Below are positions 17,474 through 26,658 of a stretch of DNA of 64,000 bases, in pieces (positions within the stretch are counted from its first letter, which is position 1; the number at the start of each line of letters is the position of its first letter). The DNA comes from Caldisericum exile_A. Its GTDB lineage: Bacteria > Caldisericota > Caldisericia > Caldisericales > Caldisericaceae. The notes beneath the pieces were generated by a model. It was not told the DNA's origin. It saw only the letters and a list, made by a program, of their open reading frames with translations, and ran no database searches. The DNA lies in contig NZ_JBLOBF010000001.1 in the NCBI RefSeq assembly GCF_047785965.1, positions 1-64,000 on the forward strand. Reading direction: 5' to 3'. A program made the translations under genes and the position numbers.

Positions 17474-18682
17474 TTAATGTGGCTTTGTAAGATAATCTAT
17501 TTGTTTTTTGGTGAGTTTATCAATTTTTATACCATTAGCATCAAGGAATATGTTTGCAACCTTTGTGTCTATTTCTTCTGGGACATCATAGACTTTGTTT
17601 TCAAGCTTGTGTGTTAAGAGGTACTCTGCAGAAAGAGCTTGAAGCGCGAAGGATAAATCCATTATTTCAATTGGATGTCCGTCAGCACATGCAAGGTTCA
17701 CTAACCTTCCTTCACCTAATACATAGACATGTCTTCCATTTTTAAGAGTGTATTCCTCGATGTTTTGTCTAACTTCACGTTTTGAGACTTTTTCTTTTTC
17801 AAGTTCGTCCATTGCTATTTCAACATTGAAGTGCCCAGCATTTGTTAAAATTGCTCCATCTTTTAGAAGTTCAAAATGTCTTGAATCAATTACATTTATA
17901 TTACCAGTCGTGGTAACAAAAATATCACCAATTTTTGCGGCATTTTTCATTTCCATTACTTCGAAGCCATCCATATGTGCTTCAATTGCTTTTATTGGGT
18001 TAACTTCAGTTACAATTACCTTTGCTCCTAATCCCCGAGCTCTCATTGCAACACCCTTTCCTACCCAGCCATAACCTGCAACAACGACGTTTTTTCCCGC
18101 TATGTTTAGGTTAGTTGTTCTCATTATGGCATCCCATGTAGATTGACCTGTTCCATATCTATTATCAAAAAGGTGCTTACATTTCCCATTGTTTACTGCA
18201 ATAACTGGGAATTTGAGGAGTCTTGCATTCTCAAGTGCTTTGTTTCTTATAACACCCGTTGTAGTTTCTTCGCATGCGCCAATAACATTTTTGAGAAGAT
18301 CTTTTCTTTTGTAGTGTAAAAGGTGTACAAGATCTCCGCCGTCATCAATCACAATATGTGGTTTTACATCAAGAGTTTTCATGATGTTTTCAAGATGTTC
18401 ACTTTCAGTTTCCCCTCTTCTTGCAAAAACTGGGATTCCAAAATTTCTTAGAGCCTCCGCAACATCGTCTTGTGTAGTAAGAGGATTTGAGCCAGACACA
18501 TAGATATTTGCACCACCAATTTTAAGGACTTTTGCAAGATTTGCAGTTTTGGCTTCAAGGTGAATTGAAAGTGCAATATTAATTCCTTTAAAAGGTTTTC
18601 TTTTCTCAAAGTCATCCTTTATTTTTTGAAGAATTTTCATATGTGTAAAAGCCCACTCAAGTTTCCTTTCTCCTTCGTGCAC
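17474..18682 (-). CDS. ahcY: Adenosylhomocysteinase
   Basis: NAD-dependent hydrolase of S-adenosylhomocysteine to adenosine and homocysteine, 402 aa, the shorter form without the roughly 40-residue insert of many mesophilic enzymes. The motif GKNVVVAGYGWVGKGVA is the NAD site, TTGNINVI and NAGHFNVEI are characteristic, and the C-terminal Lys-containing tail is present (KKQIDYLTKPH). It recycles the product of SAM-dependent methyltransferases. It lies 10 bases after folD, and the two share one-carbon metabolism. Confidence 0.95.
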   Translation of the reverse strand: MHEGERKLEWAFTHMKILQKIKDDFEKRKPFKGINIALSIHLEAKTANLAKVLKIGGANIYVSGSNPLTTQDDVAEALRNFGIPVFARRGETESEHLENIMKTLDVKPHIVIDDGGDLVHLLHYKRKDLLKNVIGACEETTTGVIRNKALENARLLKFPVIAVNNGKCKHLFDNRYGTGQSTWDAIMRTTNLNIAGKNVVVAGYGWVGKGVAMRARGLGAKVIVTEVNPIKAIEAHMDGFEVMEMKNAAKIGDIFVTTTGNINVIDSRHFELLKDGAILTNAGHFNVEIAMDELEKEKVSKREVRQNIEEYTLKNGRHVYVLGEGRLVNLACADGHPIEIMDLSFALQALSAEYLLTHKLENKVYDVPEEIDTKVANIFLDANGIKIDKLTKKQIDYLTKPH

Positions 18683-18692
18683 AATTCACCTC

Positions 18693-19535
18693 CTAAATTA
18701 TTTTATTTTGTAGTTTTGCAGCTTTTAATGTATTCCTGAAAAGCATAAGCGTTGTTAATACTCCAATGCCACCAGGGACAGGTGTTATATAACTTGCAAC
18801 TTCTTTAACGCTCTCAAAATCCACATCACCAACTAGTTTTCCATCAATTTTATTGATTCCTGCATCAATTACAACAGCACCAGGTTTAACATAACTCTTA
18901 TCGATTAGTTTTGCTTTTCCTACTGATACAACAAGAATATCTGCTAATCTTGTTATTTCTTGGAGGTTTCTTGTTTTTGAGTGACAAATTGTTACTGTTG
19001 CATTTTCTTGGAGAAGTAATGCTGCAGTTGGTTTTCCAACAATATTGCTTCTTCCTATCACAACAGCATATTTACCCTCTATTGTTACGACAGTTTTTAT
19101 GGTGGTAAGTATTGCTTGTGCAGTTGCTGGTTGAAAAGGAGTGGTTCCTTCAAAGAGTTTTCCAAAGTTTATGGGATGAAAACCATCAACATCCTTTTCT
19201 GGTGCAATTGTTTCTATTACCTTTGACTTGTTTATGTGCTCTGGCAAAGGAAGTTCAATCAGGATTCCGTGAATGTCTTTTCTTAGATTAAGATTTTTAA
19301 TATTATAAAGAAATTCTTCTTCCGTAATTTCAGTGGGTAGTTTATGATGCTCTACATAAATGCCAAGGTTTTCTCCTTCTTTTCTAATGTTCTTTGCATA
19401 GCTTTCAGATGCCTTCTCTTCGCCAACTTGCACAACTGCAAGTGCCGGATTAATTAACCTTTTCTTTAATTCCTCGACATTAGTCCTAATTTCGTTTTGT
19501 AATTTTACTGCAATCTCTTTTCCATCCAAAATCAT
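18693..19535 (-). CDS. folD: Methylenetetrahydrofolate dehydrogenase / methenyl-THF cyclohydrolase
   Basis: Bifunctional FolD, 280 aa from the ATG at 19535, which has an AAAGGAGG Shine-Dalgarno sequence. An upstream in-frame start would add about 30 unrelated residues across the promoter. Signature regions are VGEEKASESYAKNIRKEG (catalytic Lys nearby), LPEHI, and the dinucleotide loop VIGRSNIVGKP followed by the C-terminal PVPGGIGVLTTLML. A promoter reads TTGAAA-16 bp-TATTAT on the minus strand just upstream. First gene of a unit with ahcY. Confidence 0.94.
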   Translation of the reverse strand: MILDGKEIAVKLQNEIRTNVEELKKRLINPALAVVQVGEEKASESYAKNIRKEGENLGIYVEHHKLPTEITEEEFLYNIKNLNLRKDIHGILIELPLPEHINKSKVIETIAPEKDVDGFHPINFGKLFEGTTPFQPATAQAILTTIKTVVTIEGKYAVVIGRSNIVGKPTAALLLQENATVTICHSKTRNLQEITRLADILVVSVGKAKLIDKSYVKPGAVVIDAGINKIDGKLVGDVDFESVKEVASYITPVPGGIGVLTTLMLFRNTLKAAKLQNKII

Positions 19536-19594
19536 TTTCCTAACCTCCTTTGCTTTAATAATACAAATTAAGTTATTTTTTTCAAGTATTTTAA

Positions 19595-19600
19595 TATAAT
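19595..19600 (+). promoter_or_regulatory. -10 box of a leaderless promoter
   Basis: TATAAT ends 10 bases before the ATG at 19611, with no Shine-Dalgarno sequence between. It overlaps the divergent folD promoter region. Confidence 0.5.
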
Positions 19601-19610
19601 ATATTGAAAA

Positions 19611-20192
19611 ATGGAAGAAAAGCACATAGCAGAAATAATTTCAATTGACGGGCTTGAAATTCTTGCCGAACCAAAGGAAAAGGCAACTATTCAAGTTGGG
19701 ACTCTTTTAAAAACTACAAAGATTAATAATCTGATATTTTTAGTGCTTGATGATCTTTATATAAATATGATCCCTGGTGGAAGCCACGAGTCATATGATA
19801 TACCCGAAGAAAAACTTCAGGAAGAATACCCACATGTTAATGATTATCTAAGATACCTTATTAAGATATATCCGCTTGCAGAGTTTGATAAAGAGCATTA
19901 CTTTCCTTTTACAAAGTCGCCTGTTATGAATGCGCTTCTTTACGAGGTAAAATTTGAGGAGACTAAAAAAATTTTTGATAATATTTTCGTAATGCTTGAA
20001 CTTGCAAGAATTGATTCAAATAGATTTCCGAAAAGAAACAAAGCCATTATAGGTCTATTAAAGAATTATCTTTCTGAGTTTGATAAGGATGAAAGATCTG
20101 AAAGATTAAAAGAACTAATATTAGAGCTTTCAACTGCTTTTAGAAAGGATTATGCATCCCTTATGGAGATTGTAAGGGGAGTGAAGGGTTAA
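19611..20192 (+). CDS. Unknown protein paired with HerA-like ATPase, HAS-barrel-like N-terminus
   Basis: A 193-aa soluble protein. The first 60 residues (IISIDGLEILAEP..., TIQVGTLLKTT, LIFLVLDDL) have the beta-rich, barrel-like pattern seen at the N-terminus of HerA proteins (HAS barrel). The rest is helical and charged with no visible catalytic motif; in particular it does not look like the NurA nuclease. Its stop overlaps the ATPase start by one base, so the two are co-translated and likely interact. Confidence 0.5.
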   Translation: MEEKHIAEIISIDGLEILAEPKEKATIQVGTLLKTTKINNLIFLVLDDLYINMIPGGSHESYDIPEEKLQEEYPHVNDYLRYLIKIYPLAEFDKEHYFPFTKSPVMNALLYEVKFEETKKIFDNIFVMLELARIDSNRFPKRNKAIIGLLKNYLSEFDKDERSERLKELILELSTAFRKDYASLMEIVRGVKG

Positions 20193-21748
20193 TGGAAAAG
20201 GAATTAAGCAATTACATTGGGTACATTACATCTGGCTCTTTTGGAGAAGGTCTTACATTTAAATTAAATACCTATGTGAATCCAGAAAATATAAGAATTG
20301 GAGATTTCGTTGTTGTTGAAGGGAAAAATATGGACTATTTGTGTGTCGTTGATGATATAAGGCTTAAGGTGACCACAGATGAAGTATTTTTTGATCCGCC
20401 AGTTGATGAGGATGTTGATGATGGAATCGAAAAACTTGCAGTATCGTCGTTTGTATATAATGAAATTTCCATTTTTCCATATCTTTCGCTACCTAAGGAT
20501 CCGAATTCTTATGGCACCACAGTAAAAACATTGCCAACCCATTTTTCAAAAGTAAGAAGTGTGAAGTCGACCGATTTTCGGAGAATTATTCCTGAGAAGA
20601 ATGCTTTTTACATAGGCACACCTCTTACAAGTAAAGAAAAACTTTACATAGATCTTGAAAAACTTTCAATGAGAAATTCGGGACTCTTTGGTATTACAGG
20701 ATCTGGAAAATCTTTCTTTGCAAGAATAATTTTTGCAGGTCTCATAAAGAATAAAATTTCTACCTTGCTCATTTTTGATATGCATAATGAACATGGAAGA
20801 AGTATTAGAAGTGAAAGTGGAAAAATTGATTCTCTTGCAAGTTTGTTTTCAGAATCTGTCAAAATTTTTGATGTATCAAAATCAAGTAAAGATGCAAATA
20901 CATACATTGAAATTGCATATGAAGATGTTGAGCCTGAAGATGTTGTGCTTGTGTCAGATATATTACAATTTTCTCCAAAATCAGAAGAAACGCTTGAAAT
21001 AGTTTCAAGGAGACGTAAAGATTGGCTTAAGTTTCTTTTAGATGAGTATCCAAATGTAAAAGATAAAAAGGAGGTTTCTGACGAGCTTGCCGTTAATTTA
21101 GAATCACTTGATGCACTTTCAAGACACCTCCAAAAATTGAAAAATTTGAAGTTTCTTAAAGAAACTAGTTCAAGCGATTCAATAAAAAGCATAATTGAGA
21201 ACCTAAAAAATGGGATAAGCGTGGTTGTGCAATTTTCTGGTGATTATAAAGACGATAGACTTACATACTATTTTGTTTCGAATATTATCACAAGAAGAAT
21301 TTTTAATGAATTTTCTAATTTAACGGAAGATACCCAAAAGAATCGTGTGATAATTGCAATTGAAGAAGCACACAAATTTCTCTCAAAGCAGTATCAGGCA
21401 AACAATGTCTTTGGAAGAATTGCAAGAGAAATGAGAAAGTTTAATGTCACTCTTTTCATTATTGATCAGAGGCCAAGCGAAATTGATCCAGAAGTTCTTT
21501 CGCAAATTGGAACAAGACTTGTAATGGAACTGAAAGATGAAAATGATATCAATGCTGTTTTTCAAGGTGCTTCACATACAAAAAGGCTTGTAAAAATACT
21601 GTCTACATTAGAACAAAAGCAAGCACTTGTATTTGGCTATGCGGTGCCATTACCACTTCCTATAAATGTAAGGTCCTATGATGAAGGATTTATTAAAGAA
21701 ATGAAGCAAGAAAAAACTACAAAAAGCGTAAAAGACGATATTTATTAA
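20192..21748 (+). CDS. HerA-like FtsK/HerA-family ATPase
   Basis: A 518-aa P-loop ATPase of the HerA/DUF87 group. An N-terminal HAS barrel (SFGEGLTFKL..., VNPENIRIGDFVVVEG) occupies about residues 8-90. Walker A is GITGSGKS at 167-174. Walker B is the IIAIEEAH strand at about 387-394, followed by a sensor-like DQRPSEI and a late Arg segment. Members form hexameric rings that translocate DNA in repair (with NurA) or in several anti-phage systems with varied partners. Here the partner is the 193-aa protein immediately upstream. Confidence 0.85.
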   Translation: MEKELSNYIGYITSGSFGEGLTFKLNTYVNPENIRIGDFVVVEGKNMDYLCVVDDIRLKVTTDEVFFDPPVDEDVDDGIEKLAVSSFVYNEISIFPYLSLPKDPNSYGTTVKTLPTHFSKVRSVKSTDFRRIIPEKNAFYIGTPLTSKEKLYIDLEKLSMRNSGLFGITGSGKSFFARIIFAGLIKNKISTLLIFDMHNEHGRSIRSESGKIDSLASLFSESVKIFDVSKSSKDANTYIEIAYEDVEPEDVVLVSDILQFSPKSEETLEIVSRRRKDWLKFLLDEYPNVKDKKEVSDELAVNLESLDALSRHLQKLKNLKFLKETSSSDSIKSIIENLKNGISVVVQFSGDYKDDRLTYYFVSNIITRRIFNEFSNLTEDTQKNRVIIAIEEAHKFLSKQYQANNVFGRIAREMRKFNVTLFIIDQRPSEIDPEVLSQIGTRLVMELKDENDINAVFQGASHTKRLVKILSTLEQKQALVFGYAVPLPLPINVRSYDEGFIKEMKQEKTTKSVKDDIY

Positions 21749-21762
21749 TAAAGGAGGTTAGA

Positions 21763-22566
21763 ATGTATCCAGTGCTAATAAAAATCGGAAATTTTGAACT
21801 GAGAACTTATGGAGTTATAGTTGCAATTGCTGCAATTGTTGGAATATTAACAGCACTTAGATATGTGAAAGACAGGGGTATAGATGAAGATACTTTCCTC
21901 AATGTAGTTATATGGGCACTTATCGGTGGGATTTTAGGCGCAAGGGTTTTTTGGGTGTTTGTGTCGCCTTATCTTTCAACATACCTAAAACATCCGCTTA
22001 CAATTTTTGCATTTTGGGAAGGTGGCTTATCTTTTGAAGGAATGATTTTAGGTGGACTTCTCGCCATTGTAATATCTGCAAAATTCTACAAAGTTTCTTT
22101 AAAAAAGGTACTTGATGGCGGCGCATTGGGTGTTGCAATTGGCTATGGTATTGGTAAATTTGCATGTTTCTTTAATGGTTGTTGCTACGGAATTCCTGTG
22201 CCATCCTGGTGGCCCAAAGTTTTTCCATTTTCACTTGTGTTTACAAATCCAAAATCCCAGTGTGATCTTCTTAATACGCCACTTTATCCTGCACAACTCC
22301 TCAATGCACTTAGTGGTTGGCTTACTTTCTTTGCTTTGATTTATATTCTAAGAAAGAATAAAAATCTTTATGATGGAAAACTTTTTACCTATTTTGGATA
22401 TATCTTTTCTCCGATGCTTTTTCTTGTTGAGTTTATTCGTTATATTCCAAATAGATTTTTTGGACTTACGCCAAATCAGTGGTTCTCAATAGGGTTTGTT
22501 ATTTTTGCATTTTTGTTTGATTTATACAATAAAAGAATTTCTAAAATTGAGGTTCAAGAACAATAA
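21763..22566 (+). CDS. lgt: Prolipoprotein diacylglyceryl transferase
   Basis: Seven-helix membrane enzyme that attaches diacylglycerol to lipobox cysteines, 267 aa. Recognised by the N-terminus (FELRTYGVIVAIA), the GGLSFEGMILGG segment and the FACFFNGCCYGIP region typical of Lgt. AAAGGAGG precedes the ATG. It would process lipoproteins such as the ZnuA-type protein in this window. It follows the HerA gene by 14 bases and converges on the MBL hydrolase gene with a 26-base overlap. Confidence 0.93.
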   Translation: MYPVLIKIGNFELRTYGVIVAIAAIVGILTALRYVKDRGIDEDTFLNVVIWALIGGILGARVFWVFVSPYLSTYLKHPLTIFAFWEGGLSFEGMILGGLLAIVISAKFYKVSLKKVLDGGALGVAIGYGIGKFACFFNGCCYGIPVPSWWPKVFPFSLVFTNPKSQCDLLNTPLYPAQLLNALSGWLTFFALIYILRKNKNLYDGKLFTYFGYIFSPMLFLVEFIRYIPNRFFGLTPNQWFSIGFVIFAFLFDLYNKRISKIEVQEQ

Positions 22567-23170
22567 TCTCACCTTGAGGAAGGTTTTCTTTATTAATATT
22601 GAGTTCCTTTAAGGTTTTGAAGTGGATTCCTTTTGTAAATTCCTCAAGAGGTAAAACATTTAGTGTTGATCCTTTTAATCGGTAATGCATAGGAATTGCA
22701 ATATTTGGCTTAAATTCGCTAATTATTTCCTTTGCGTCATTGGGTCCGATTGTGTAAACTGAACCAACAGGTATAAAGAAAACATTTGTGCCCTTTATGA
22801 AATTTTTTTGTTTCTCTTTAAACCTTTTATCTCCTAAATCACCAAAGTGTATAAGGGTAATGTTTTCCGAAGTAATCTTAAAAAGGTGAATTAATCCTCT
22901 TTCAAGCCCATTTTTCTCATCGTGATAGGCTTCGATACTTTCAAATTTTATGCCGTTAATTTCTTCATTTATTACCCCTCTTAAAACTTTCTTGTAGCTT
23001 GGCACATACTTAACTGCGTTGTGGTCGAAGTGCTCGTGAGATACGGTTATTATGTCTACTTCTGGAAATTTTACAGGATATCCCATTGATGGATCGTATG
23101 GATCTGTGAGAATTTTAAAACCATTTGTCTCAATTAGGAAGCTTGAATGTCCATAGTACTTTATAATCAT
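22541..23170 (-). CDS. Metallo-beta-lactamase-fold hydrolase, UPF0173 type
   Basis: A 209-aa MBL-fold protein resembling UPF0173 (YtkL/UlaG-like). The motif YYGHSSFLIE starts the fold, the metal motif HEHFDH follows, and later metal ligands sit in LIHFGDLGD and IPMHYR. Function unknown in this family. I chose the ATG at 23170 because GGAGGTGAT lies at proper spacing. An in-frame ATG at 23185 lies only 4 bases after the TATAAT box (23190-23195) and is less likely. Its 3' end overlaps lgt. Confidence 0.85.
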   Translation of the reverse strand: MIIKYYGHSSFLIETNGFKILTDPYDPSMGYPVKFPEVDIITVSHEHFDHNAVKYVPSYKKVLRGVINEEINGIKFESIEAYHDEKNGLERGLIHLFKITSENITLIHFGDLGDKRFKEKQKNFIKGTNVFFIPVGSVYTIGPNDAKEIISEFKPNIAIPMHYRLKGSTLNVLPLEEFTKGIHFKTLKELNINKENLPQGEIIVLEPQF

Positions 23171-23223
23171 TTTTATCACCTCCATATAAATTATAGCATT
23201 TTCTACAGTTATGCCTTCATTGA

Positions 23224-23229
23224 TATAAT
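23224..23229 (+). promoter_or_regulatory. -10 box of a leaderless promoter
   Basis: TATAAT ends exactly 6 bases before the ATG at 23236. No Shine-Dalgarno sequence is present. Part of the TATAAT-N6-ATG series in this window. Confidence 0.6.
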
Positions 23230-23235
23230 AGTTTT

Positions 23236-23664
23236 ATGCTTGGTTTTACACATTTAACCTTTGCGCTTTTTTTAGAGGGCAACACAAGCCTTATTAACGT
23301 TACACTTGCTTCCTTTGGAAGTCTATTTCCGGATATTGATACATTTGGTGTGCTTTCAAAAGTAGTGAAAAACAAACCAAGAAATTTGAAGCACAGAGGG
23401 ATATTACATACGCCTTTTGTTTATGTTGTGATTCTTTGCATATATTATTTTATCTTCGGAAATTTTGGGATAGCACCTTTTATTGTAGGAGTATTTTCGC
23501 ATCTATTTCTTGACTTTATTACAGTTGAAGGAATACCAATTTTTTATCCAATTAGTTCAAGAAAATTCCATATTATTGGATTTAGGACAGGAAGCTTGGT
23601 TGATGTAAGTATGTCTTTTTTCTTCTTATTTTTCTTTATTTTGAGACTCTTTAAGCTTATTTAA
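23236..23664 (+). CDS. YdjM/DUF457-family membrane protein
   Basis: A 142-aa membrane protein with about three to four helices. The family is recognised from the N-terminal FTHLTFAL, the LFPDIDT motif after a small-residue helix, the basic KHRGILHTPF loop, and SHLFLDFITVEGI. These His/Asp motifs are shared by inner-membrane metal-dependent hydrolase-like proteins (YdjM/YbcI). Biochemical function is not established. Its last 39 bases overlap the convergent TPR gene, the longest such overlap in the window. Confidence 0.8.
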   Translation: MLGFTHLTFALFLEGNTSLINVTLASFGSLFPDIDTFGVLSKVVKNKPRNLKHRGILHTPFVYVVILCIYYFIFGNFGIAPFIVGVFSHLFLDFITVEGIPIFYPISSRKFHIIGFRTGSLVDVSMSFFFLFFFILRLFKLI

Positions 23665-24696
23665 GAAAAACTTCAATGCCTCTTCGTATTTTTTCTCTTT
23701 TAAAAGGTTAATACCAGCATATAGTTCATCTATATCACTTTGATTTTTCTCTTTTTGGGAATCGTCTACATTATTCTTATTTATTTCGGCTTCTTTAGGC
23801 TTTGTTTTTTGAGGTTCCTCCTTTTGAGCTTTTTCCTGTACTTGTGGTTTTTCAACTAATTTTTCAAATTCTTCTTTAAAGAATTTAATAACTGGCATTT
23901 CAATTTTGTATAAATTTTTGAGTTCGTTTAATTCATCCATTTTTAGAAGCTTATCTTCCTCAATTGGGACAACGGCGAACCTGCAAAGAGGATTTATTTC
24001 TATTATTTTTTTAAAGTAATCATTTGCCTTTTCGTGATTTCCAAGGTATTCATCAATCATGCGTCCCATAAGGTACAATGCTCTTGGATAGTTTGGATAA
24101 TTTACTAATACATTTTCTAGTATGGGCGGGACTTTTTTATATTCTCCTGCTCTTAAATAAGCTTCTGCAAGAGTTGTTTTGATGATTGGGTCAAATTTTG
24201 CTGACTTATCAAGCTCTTCAAGAATATCAATGAATTCTTTTCGGGAGATATTTTCTTCGGATAGAATTATTTTAAGTTTTTCGTTTTCCTCGGCATTTGT
24301 AATCTCCTTAATTATTTCCTTTTCGTATTTTGGTGCAAGCACAATTGCTTTATCAAAGAGTTCTTTTGCAATTTTACCTTCTTTGAGATTGATTATTCCC
24401 TTAAAAAGGTATCCGTATTGATTTTCTGGATCGATGTTTAAAACGTATTTGAAAGCTATATTCGCGTCAATGTCCTTCCCTTTTATGAGATATGAGATTC
24501 CTCTAAAAAGTTCATAAAAGGTAGACGGCGTTGGAGAGTCCATTGAAAGTGTTTCTGCATGTGTTTCCACTATATCATAATTTTTTAGCATTAAGTGGTA
24601 TGTGAGAAATAGAATATTTAGTATTGGGGCATAAGGTCTTGAATTGAGTCTCTCTTTTATTTCTTGTAATCTGCCAATTATTTCATAATCTTTCAT
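23626..24696 (-). CDS. TPR-repeat protein
   Basis: A 356-aa soluble helical protein with tetratricopeptide-like repeats. Good examples are the stretch around AYLRAGEYKKVPPILENVLVNYPNYPRAL, read as an A-Y-L-x-x-G-E-Y pattern, and the repeat ending in YFKKIIEINP. A charged Lys/Glu/Gln/Pro-rich linker at about 285-320 separates a last repeat at the C-terminus (LKEKKYEEALKFF). A scaffold role is likely; partner unknown. Its start overlaps the nnr stop by 14 bases, so it belongs to the acpS-nnr operon. Confidence 0.75.
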   Translation of the reverse strand: MKDYEIIGRLQEIKERLNSRPYAPILNILFLTYHLMLKNYDIVETHAETLSMDSPTPSTFYELFRGISYLIKGKDIDANIAFKYVLNIDPENQYGYLFKGIINLKEGKIAKELFDKAIVLAPKYEKEIIKEITNAEENEKLKIILSEENISRKEFIDILEELDKSAKFDPIIKTTLAEAYLRAGEYKKVPPILENVLVNYPNYPRALYLMGRMIDEYLGNHEKANDYFKKIIEINPLCRFAVVPIEEDKLLKMDELNELKNLYKIEMPVIKFFKEEFEKLVEKPQVQEKAQKEEPQKTKPKEAEINKNNVDDSQKEKNQSDIDELYAGINLLKEKKYEEALKFFLNKLKESQNKEK

Positions 24697-26239
24697 AGAA
24701 TGCCCCCTCTAATTCTTTATAATGCTCCCAATAATATCTTATAGCATTTGGGATATTTTGCAAAATATCCAAAGCAGTTATCCCTTCTTTAAATTCATTT
24801 GCTAAAAGATCCCCCGAAAGACCATGAATATATGTGCCTAAAATAGTACCTTCTAAGGTATTTCCTTTTCGTGCAATAGAACTTGCTATTGTTCCTACAA
24901 GCACATCTCCACTTCCTGCCGTTGCAAGCAAAGGATTTCCAGAAGTATTTATGTATATATTTCCATTTAAACCAATTAGCGAATACTCTCCTTTTAGAAC
25001 TATCAAATGTTGGATTTCTTTCATTGCTTTGAATAAGGCTGAGAACTTATCTTTTTTTATTTCGTTAACAGGAAGTCCTGTAAGTCTTGAGAATTCGCCA
25101 ATATGAGGTGTAAGGACTGTATCAAACGTTCTTTTCTTAAGAATTTCCTTATATTTTGAAATGATGGTTATTGCATCGCCGTCTATAATAAGTGGTTTTT
25201 GAACATTTTGAATAACATTTAAAACCAGTTGCTCTGTGTCTTCATCAATTGAAAGCCCCGAACCAATTGCAACAACGTCGACATTTTTGGAAAATTCGAT
25301 TATTTTTCCAATGTCTTCATTTGAGATTGCTCCATTTTTGTTTTCTTTCAAAGGAATTTGCACTATTTCTGGAGATCTTTCAGATACTATCTTTGAAACA
25401 TATTCAGTTGTAGCAAGGTAGGAGATACCTCCACCACCTTTGAGAAACGAAAGAGCATTAAAGTAAGGTGCACCCGTGTAGTGAGATGAACCTGCAATGA
25501 AAAGCGCCTTCCCAAGACTTCCCTTGTGCGCATCTGTTGGGCGAGCCGTATATGGCTCAATGATTTTTATTTCCACGGAAATATCCTTTGAATGAGTTAT
25601 TTCAGGAGGGTATGTTATGTGATTTACGATAATTTTTCCTACATAGTCACATCCTGGATATGCAAAGAAACCTCTTTTAGGAAGCCCCATTGTGATAGTA
25701 TAGTTTGCTTTGATTGCAACTCCTAAAACTTCGCCAGTGTTTGCGGAGACTCCCGATGGGATATCAATTGCAACAACTGGTTTTCCTGAATTATTGATTT
25801 CAACAACAAGCTCCTCTATTTTCCCGTTAATTGGTCGGTTTAATCCTGTTCCAAAAATACCGTCAATGATTACATCTGCTTCTTTTATTGCTAAAAGCAA
25901 AACTCTGTTAATTGATGTAAATTCGAGAACTTCAACAGGATAGTTTTTAAGGAGTTCGAAATTTTTCAGAGCACTTCCCTTTAGTTTTGTTGCATCAGAA
26001 ACGGTAAAAAGAGTTACTTCGGCATTGTGTGAAGAAAGTAATCTTGCAACGGTAAAGGCATCTCCCCCATTATTTCCAGAGCCTGCAAATATGAGAAATT
26101 TTCTTAAAAGACCAAATTTTGACTTTAAAAAATAAAAAACAGCACTACCTGCATTTTCCATAAGGATTTCTTCAGAAATTCCACTATTAATTGCAAGTTC
26201 GTCTAATTTTTTTATTTCTTCACTTGTTACAACTTTCAT
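24683..26239 (-). CDS. nnr: Bifunctional NAD(P)H-hydrate epimerase / ADP-dependent dehydratase
   Basis: A 518-aa fusion repairing damaged NAD(P)H hydrates. The N-terminal epimerase half (YjeF-N, about 1-210) has ENAGSAV and AGSGNNGGDAFTVARLL. The C-terminal kinase-like dehydratase half (about 220-518) has HKGSLGKALFIAGS, TPHIGEFSRL and the anion-hole motif ATAGSGDVLVGTI. This domain order is usual in bacteria. Coupled to acpS by a 4-base overlap, a common pairing. Confidence 0.94.
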   Translation of the reverse strand: MKVVTSEEIKKLDELAINSGISEEILMENAGSAVFYFLKSKFGLLRKFLIFAGSGNNGGDAFTVARLLSSHNAEVTLFTVSDATKLKGSALKNFELLKNYPVEVLEFTSINRVLLLAIKEADVIIDGIFGTGLNRPINGKIEELVVEINNSGKPVVAIDIPSGVSANTGEVLGVAIKANYTITMGLPKRGFFAYPGCDYVGKIIVNHITYPPEITHSKDISVEIKIIEPYTARPTDAHKGSLGKALFIAGSSHYTGAPYFNALSFLKGGGGISYLATTEYVSKIVSERSPEIVQIPLKENKNGAISNEDIGKIIEFSKNVDVVAIGSGLSIDEDTEQLVLNVIQNVQKPLIIDGDAITIISKYKEILKKRTFDTVLTPHIGEFSRLTGLPVNEIKKDKFSALFKAMKEIQHLIVLKGEYSLIGLNGNIYINTSGNPLLATAGSGDVLVGTIASSIARKGNTLEGTILGTYIHGLSGDLLANEFKEGITALDILQNIPNAIRYYWEHYKELEGAFYERL

Positions 26240-26568
26240 ATCCCTATCCTTATCGCTATTGCAATTGCAAATTCTTTTTCATGTGAAATTGAAACAAAAA
26301 TATCAGGAAAATTTTTAACCGTGGGTTTTGAATAATCATTATAAGTAATTTCAATTTGGTTAAAGGGGATTGCATTTTCAAGAGTTTTTGTTATTGCTTC
26401 TTTTGCTGCAAATCGTCCAGCAATAAATTCAGCGATGTTGCCTTTTTTCTTTAATTCCTTTAATTCGCTTTTACTTAAAACTCTTAAGATAAACCTTTCA
26501 CCATAGGTTTCAAGAATTTTTTCAATCCGTTTTATGTTCACTATGTCTATGCCCACTCCTTTTATCAC
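26236..26568 (-). CDS. acpS: Holo-[acyl-carrier-protein] synthase
   Basis: Phosphopantetheinyl transferase that activates acyl carrier protein, 110 aa. The VGIDIVNIKRIEK start carries the Mg-binding Asp; FAAKEAITKTL carries the catalytic Glu; SISHEKEFAIA is the C-terminal motif. It starts with GTG at 26568. The minus-strand TATAAT lies 6 bases upstream and there is no Shine-Dalgarno sequence, so the mRNA is probably leaderless. First gene of acpS-nnr-TPR. Confidence 0.93.
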   Translation of the reverse strand: MIKGVGIDIVNIKRIEKILETYGERFILRVLSKSELKELKKKGNIAEFIAGRFAAKEAITKTLENAIPFNQIEITYNDYSKPTVKNFPDIFVSISHEKEFAIAIAIRIGI

Positions 26569-26574
26569 AGCAAA

Positions 26575-26580
26575 ATTATA
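26575..26580 (-). promoter_or_regulatory. -10 box of a leaderless promoter for acpS
   Basis: TATAAT on the minus strand ends 6 bases before the GTG start of acpS. This is the only example of the TATAAT-N6 pattern here that uses GTG. Confidence 0.6.
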
Positions 26581-26658
26581 CTACTAATAATTTTTTTCTA
26601 AAATAGTCAAATGTGCTAAAATGTAAGGGTTTGAAAATTTTTGTGAAGGAGGTAATTA

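Noticed and set aside
20644..21192. A 182-codon reading frame antisense to the HerA-like ATPase gene
   Set aside because: It is a shadow frame of the real gene, rich in Ser and Leu through codon complement, without a start signal.
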